Of a stretch of DNA of 64,000 bases, positions 60,301 to 64,000 are shown one piece after another (position 1 is the stretch's first letter; every line of letters starts with the position of its first letter). Position numbers and translations under genes: made by a program. This DNA is from Bacillota bacterium. GTDB taxonomy: Bacteria; Bacillota; Clostridia; Acetivibrionales; DTU013. The stretch lies in assembly GCA_023426125.1 (NCBI GenBank), contig JAFABI010000105.1, positions 1 to 64,000 on the forward strand. The letters run 5' to 3'. The notes beneath the pieces are model-generated. The model made no database searches and had not been told where the DNA came from. It saw only the letters and a program-made list of their open reading frames with translations.

Positions 60301-62667
60301 TTATCCCGCCTGTATAACGGTACTGGCGGCTGGAATGCCGTCTGCGGCAGCCGTCAATACAATTTCGCCGGCTTCCCCCTTTGCGCTCACTACTACCATG
60401 GCACGGCCTTCATGCGCCTTGCGCCGGTTGCCGGCATAGGGCTCTTCCGATACCGGATTGCCGTTCCCCACTGCCAGGAGCGTTCCAGCCCCGCATACGG
60501 TAAAGTAAATATCATTGCATGCATTATGGACAATATTCCCTTCAGCGTCGAGCACCTCAACGGTGACAAAGGAAAGGTCGCGGAATTCCGCCTTGATTGC
60601 GGTACGGTCGGGAGTCAGGCGGATAGACGCCGGCGCCCCGGCAGTCCTGAGCGTGGTACGTGAAACCTCTGCTCCGCCTTCCAGGCTGACTGCCACCAGT
60701 TCCCCGGGCTCGTAAGCAATTTCAAAAGACGCCCTGTGGCAGTTTTCGATTCCGGCCGGTTTGCGCCCATGGCTTTTCCCATTGAGATAAATCTCGACTT
60801 CACTGCCGGTGCAGTATACATCCACCACCGCCGGTTTGTTTTCAAAACCCGGCCAGGTCCAGGAGGACACCACATCGGGCCAGCTCCAATCCGTCATTGC
60901 AGGGGTCTTTCCATGGTTCTCCGGCCTGTACACGGCAATATAGGGAGCTTTCGAAATCCCCCATACGCAATCCCGGTAATAGGATTGAGGCCGTTTGAAG
61001 CCGCAGATGTCAATATCTCCGCAGAATGCCTGGTGCCAGGGATAGTCTCCGATACAGCCGTTGGGCTTGTCGTACAGGACATGCCCGATTCCGGCTTCTC
61101 CCAGATAGTCCAGACTGGTCCATACAAAGTCGCCGATGACATAAGGAAGCCGCCGGGCTGCATCCCAGTTGCCAAAAGCTTCTTTTGGAAAAGTTTCCGT
61201 TCCGCAGATGATGCGCTGGGGGAATTTTTCCCCGTCCGTCTCGTAGCGCCCCAGCAAATAGTTGTAGCCCACGACATCCAGCGGTTCAGCGAATCGGGAC
61301 GTTAATTCACCCCAGTAATCATAATCTCCGGGAACAGACGTAAGGTTTACTGCCACCCCGGCGACCAGGGGGTCCGGGCTAATGCTGCATAATGCGTTGG
61401 TTATGGCCCTCGTATTATCCAGGCTTCTTGCATAATCCGCCAGCTTGCGGGAGTATTCATACCCGCTGGAACGGCCATCCCTTTCCACAATTTCATTTCC
61501 CGTCGACCACATGATTATGGAGGGATGATTGCGATCGCGGAGGATCATTGAAGCCATGTCCCTCTCCCACCAATCCTCAAAAGAGCTGCCATAGTCGTTG
61601 GGGTTCTTTGACTCGCGCCAGCAGTCAAAAGCTTCGTCGATCACCAGCATGCCCAGCCGGTCGCAGGCGTCGAGAAAAGCGGGAGAGGGCGGATTGTGAG
61701 CGCACCGTACGGCATTAAAGCCGCTGGCCTTCAGCAGCTCCACCTTCCGTTCCTCAGCCCGCTCATAGGCTGCCGATCCCAGGAGGCCGCAATCATGATG
61801 CACGCAGCCCCCTTTGAGCTTTACGGAAATCCCATTCAGCCGGAAGCCGTTCCTGGCATCAAAAGAAATGGAACGGATGCCTATTTGGGTATAAGCACTG
61901 TCAATGACGGCGCCATTTTCAATAATCTCACTGTGAAGCGTATAAAGATAAGGATTTTCAACCGACCACAATTTCACTGCGGAAATGTTCAAAGTCTGGT
62001 TCGCTTCTGCTGTAGACCCGGCAGCAAGCATTAATTCCGTTTCGTCTGAAGCAGCCTTCTGCCCGCAGGATGTAAGAAGCGTAGACCGGACGACGACTTT
62101 TGCCGGCATTTCACCGCTATTCTCAACGGTTGTCCTGGCGGCGACCACCGAGGAATCGGCAGACACCTCAGGAGTTACGGCATATACCCCCCATGGAACT
62201 ATATGTACACTCTCCCCCATCATCAACCACACATTGCGATATATACCCGATCCGCTGTACCAGCGGGTATTGGGCAGTGCGCCGTTGTTGACGGTAACCC
62301 GGATGATATTTTCCCTGTCATAAAGCAAATAGGGAGACAGATCGCAGTGAAAGCTGGTATAACCATAGGGATGCTGTGCAATAATCTGATGATTTAGCCT
62401 TACCACGGCATTCATATATACTCCCTCAAATTCGAGGATGACCTTTTTATTCTTCCAGCCGGCAGGCACATAGACTGTTTTCTCATAATCGGCAACTCCT
62501 CCCGGGAAATAGCCGTTGGCAGCGCCTGCCAGGGTTTTGGGATCCCGCTGGCATAAAATACTGAAATCATGCGGCAAATCCACCGTCATACCTTCAGGTC
62601 CGGTGCGGTTATCGGCCGTACGTACCGGTTTAAAGCGCCACTGCCGGTTCAAGCTCTGTCTTTGCAT
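60301..62667 (-). CDS. Glycoside hydrolase family 2 (beta-galactosidase-like)
   Basis: A 788-residue glycosidase with the GH2 order: sugar-binding domain (residues 1-165, including LPHDFSI and TRWYSGSGIYRNVWL), immunoglobulin-like domain, TIM barrel (about 270-560) and C-terminal beta domains. GFNAVRCAHNPPSPAFLDACDRLGMLVIDEAFD is the family signature; the acid/base Glu is in WSTGNEIVERDG and the nucleophile Glu in IICGTETFP. No signal peptide, so it acts in the cytoplasm on imported oligosaccharides. GGAGG precedes the ATG. It is controlled by the promoter at 62737-62765 and probably by the divergent AraC protein. Beta-galactosidase is most likely; other beta-glycosides possible. Confidence 0.92.
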   Translation of the reverse strand: MQRQSLNRQWRFKPVRTADNRTGPEGMTVDLPHDFSILCQRDPKTLAGAANGYFPGGVADYEKTVYVPAGWKNKKVILEFEGVYMNAVVRLNHQIIAQHPYGYTSFHCDLSPYLLYDRENIIRVTVNNGALPNTRWYSGSGIYRNVWLMMGESVHIVPWGVYAVTPEVSADSSVVAARTTVENSGEMPAKVVVRSTLLTSCGQKAASDETELMLAAGSTAEANQTLNISAVKLWSVENPYLYTLHSEIIENGAVIDSAYTQIGIRSISFDARNGFRLNGISVKLKGGCVHHDCGLLGSAAYERAEERKVELLKASGFNAVRCAHNPPSPAFLDACDRLGMLVIDEAFDCWRESKNPNDYGSSFEDWWERDMASMILRDRNHPSIIMWSTGNEIVERDGRSSGYEYSRKLADYARSLDNTRAITNALCSISPDPLVAGVAVNLTSVPGDYDYWGELTSRFAEPLDVVGYNYLLGRYETDGEKFPQRIICGTETFPKEAFGNWDAARRLPYVIGDFVWTSLDYLGEAGIGHVLYDKPNGCIGDYPWHQAFCGDIDICGFKRPQSYYRDCVWGISKAPYIAVYRPENHGKTPAMTDWSWPDVVSSWTWPGFENKPAVVDVYCTGSEVEIYLNGKSHGRKPAGIENCHRASFEIAYEPGELVAVSLEGGAEVSRTTLRTAGAPASIRLTPDRTAIKAEFRDLSFVTVEVLDAEGNIVHNACNDIYFTVCGAGTLLAVGNGNPVSEEPYAGNRRKAHEGRAMVVVSAKGEAGEIVLTAAADGIPAASTVIQAG

Positions 62668-62736
62668 AATGAAACCTCCTTATAAAATTCATCTTTACTT
62701 GAAACTTTACGATTGTTATAATATTGTTATATTCAT

Positions 62737-62765
62737 ATGATATATGACTTTACAGCAGGTATCAA
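62737..62765 (-). promoter_or_regulatory. Promoter of the GH2 gene
   Basis: TTGATA (62760-62765), 17-bp spacer, TATCAT (62737-62742), leftward, about 70 bp before the start codon. Confidence 0.7.
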
Positions 62766-62807
62766 TAAGAGTATTTTTAGAGTTATATGAAGATATTAAG
62801 GTGAACT

Positions 62808-63641
62808 ATGGGCAGCGCGATTTTTCCTCTCATTACCGAATATGAATTAAAACTGCCGTACTATGTTGTGGGCATCGGATGCTTCCACAATCAGGAGCAT
62901 GTTATACGTCCGCAGGGTTATCCCTATTTCCAATGGATCCAGTGCCACCACGGCAAAGGCGAGCTTTTGACCGGCGGATCGGCATACAGCGTCGGCGAAG
63001 GCCAGGGAATGATGCTCTACCCTGACCAATATCATGAATACTATGCTGCAGGCGCTACCTGGCAAGTGGACTGGATAATTTTCGGAGGATTGCATATAGG
63101 GGACTTTTTCAAAAGAACCGCAGAAATGGACAGTTCAGCCGTATATTACGTATCGAAACCGGAAATCATACTGTCCAAAATACGCAAAGCGCTGGAAATA
63201 GAGCTGTCGAACCAGCCCATGAAAAGCCTGGAATGCTCCCGGATTGCTTATGACATCCTGCTGGACATCATGAAATCCTCCTCACTAAAGTATGACAGCA
63301 GCCTGGATCATAAGTATAACAGGCTGAAGCCGCTATTGGACTTTATTGACAAAAATTACGGCAAAAGCCTTTCCCTTGCCGGCCTGTCCGATATTGCCGG
63401 AGTTACTCCCCAGCATTTTTGCAGCATGTTTAAAAAGGCGACAAATCTCAGGGTTTTTGAATATATTAACCTTGTCCGGATCAAAAAAAGCAAGGAATAC
63501 CTCCTGCAGCACAAAAACATGCAGATAAAAGAGATTGCAGGACTCTCAGGCTATACCGACATCAGCTACTTCTGCTCCGAATTCAGGAAGGTAGAAAAAA
63601 TGAGCCCCAGTGATTTCAGGAAGTTGCATACATATGATTAG
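62808..63641 (+). CDS. AraC-family regulator with cupin domain
   Basis: A 277-residue regulator. The N-terminal AraC_binding cupin spans about residues 25-110 (PYFQWIQCHHGKGELLTGGSAYSVGEGQGMMLYPDQYHEYY); the double helix-turn-helix is at about 180-275 (LSLAGLSDIAGVTPQHFCSMFKKATNLRVFEYI ... GYTDISYFCSEFRKVEKMSPSDFRK). AAGGTGAA precedes the ATG. Divergent from the GH2 gene with a 140-bp shared regulatory region, so it probably activates that gene in response to its sugar (inference). Confidence 0.92.
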   Translation: MGSAIFPLITEYELKLPYYVVGIGCFHNQEHVIRPQGYPYFQWIQCHHGKGELLTGGSAYSVGEGQGMMLYPDQYHEYYAAGATWQVDWIIFGGLHIGDFFKRTAEMDSSAVYYVSKPEIILSKIRKALEIELSNQPMKSLECSRIAYDILLDIMKSSSLKYDSSLDHKYNRLKPLLDFIDKNYGKSLSLAGLSDIAGVTPQHFCSMFKKATNLRVFEYINLVRIKKSKEYLLQHKNMQIKEIAGLSGYTDISYFCSEFRKVEKMSPSDFRKLHTYD

Positions 63642-63786
63642 CGCACTGAAAAGCATTTTCCCCATCCTATAAGTGGCTGTTAGATGGAAGTGTATTGCAT
63701 AAAATGAAAAGAAGGGAAGTAACTCAATAATAAATTGGAATTTATTCAAACTGTAACGAAACTTCAAATGCAGGGTCCCATCCCTG

Positions 63787-63990
63787 TCACATTGAGTTTT
63801 CTTGCTGAAGTTCTCCGCCACAGGGTTCGACGACAGGTTTTCCGGCTGGCAACAATGCCCGGAGGAGCGAATGCATCTCGTTGAACTTCTTTGCGCGGAT
63901 TTGTATGCGTTTCCCAAGACGAGACGCGAGATTGAAAGCAAAATCCATGCAGGCGTCCTTATCGTACAGTTGAATGGTGCTCAAACGCAT
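63787..63990 (-). CDS. Hypothetical protein near window edge
   Basis: A 67-residue frame starting MRLSTIQLYDKDACMDFAF, basic middle (KRIQIRAKKFNEMHSLLRAL). Not recognised. Its start is ten bases from the window end, so its ribosome site and true length cannot be judged. The 145 bp between the AraC gene and this frame contain nothing else. Confidence 0.35.
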   Translation of the reverse strand: MRLSTIQLYDKDACMDFAFNLASRLGKRIQIRAKKFNEMHSLLRALLPAGKPVVEPCGGELQQENSM

Positions 63991-64000
63991 GACTTCAACT

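Noticed and set aside
1..64000. CRISPR arrays, tRNA and rRNA genes
   Set aside because: No regularly spaced repeats, cloverleaf or rRNA signatures were seen; the repeats present are dispersed and irregular.

Overview
The window looks like chromosome from an anaerobic, saccharolytic Firmicute, most likely a Clostridia member. This is inferred from the YesM/YesN-type two-component system beside a sugar ABC importer, the many AraC regulators, YfhO, YkuK, divergent polysaccharide deacetylase and ECF proteins, strong AGGAGG-type ribosome sites, and -35/-10 promoters with 17-bp spacing. No rRNA, tRNA or CRISPR array was seen.

Layout. 0.2-2.7 kb: a DHA2 drug-efflux pump with a perfect 19-bp dyad over its promoter, followed by a TetR gene. 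2.7-9.3 kb: a leftward operon for carbohydrate uptake (response regulator, histidine kinase, binding lipoprotein, two permeases, no ATPase). 9.4-24 kb: HAD hydrolase, UPF0145 protein, SbcCD nuclease, an RHH regulator plus MFS pump, DUF1848 protein, zinc-ribbon protein, LspA-like peptidase, metallophosphoesterase, and an amidase fused to a divergent polysaccharide deacetylase.

24.2-32.6 kb is the most interesting region: an integrated element of about 8.4 kb that splits a small L,D-transpeptidase gene. The two gene halves share CCCCAGG and rejoin exactly in frame (333 nt). The two element ends joined give an attP-like site with 12-bp inverted arms around that core. The element carries a large serine recombinase, two XRE regulators, a P4/D5-type helicase next to a repeat-rich possible origin, a HIRAN protein, several small proteins, and two zinc-ribbon membrane proteins, one with MORN repeats. 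No capsid or conjugation genes are visible, so it may be a satellite-like or mobilizable element whose excision would restore a cell-wall enzyme.

32.8-39.9 kb: gene relics (binding protein, histidine kinase, URO-D methyltransferases, AraC) around an ABC-2 exporter operon and a pentapeptide-repeat gene preceded by a possible short leader RNA. 40-54 kb: ADP-ribosylglycohydrolase, NSS symporter, TetR, LCMT-like methyltransferase with a zinc-ribbon membrane protein, YfhO, YkuK, an ECF S component, an orphan response regulator, a coiled-coil protein and a D-2-hydroxyacid dehydrogenase. 54-64 kb: a phosphoesterase with an apparent CTG start, HEAT-repeat and FG-GAP proteins, a URO-D methyltransferase facing an AraC regulator, a diguanylate cyclase, and a family 2 glycosidase divergent from an AraC regulator.

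All intergenic space outside the element is seeded with short inverted-repeat elements of at least two MITE-like families (about 11 copies of one, 5 of another) plus small palindromes. One nested copy supplies the C-terminus of the methyltransferase. Exact starts were chosen from ribosome-binding sites; functions are inferred from motifs read by eye.
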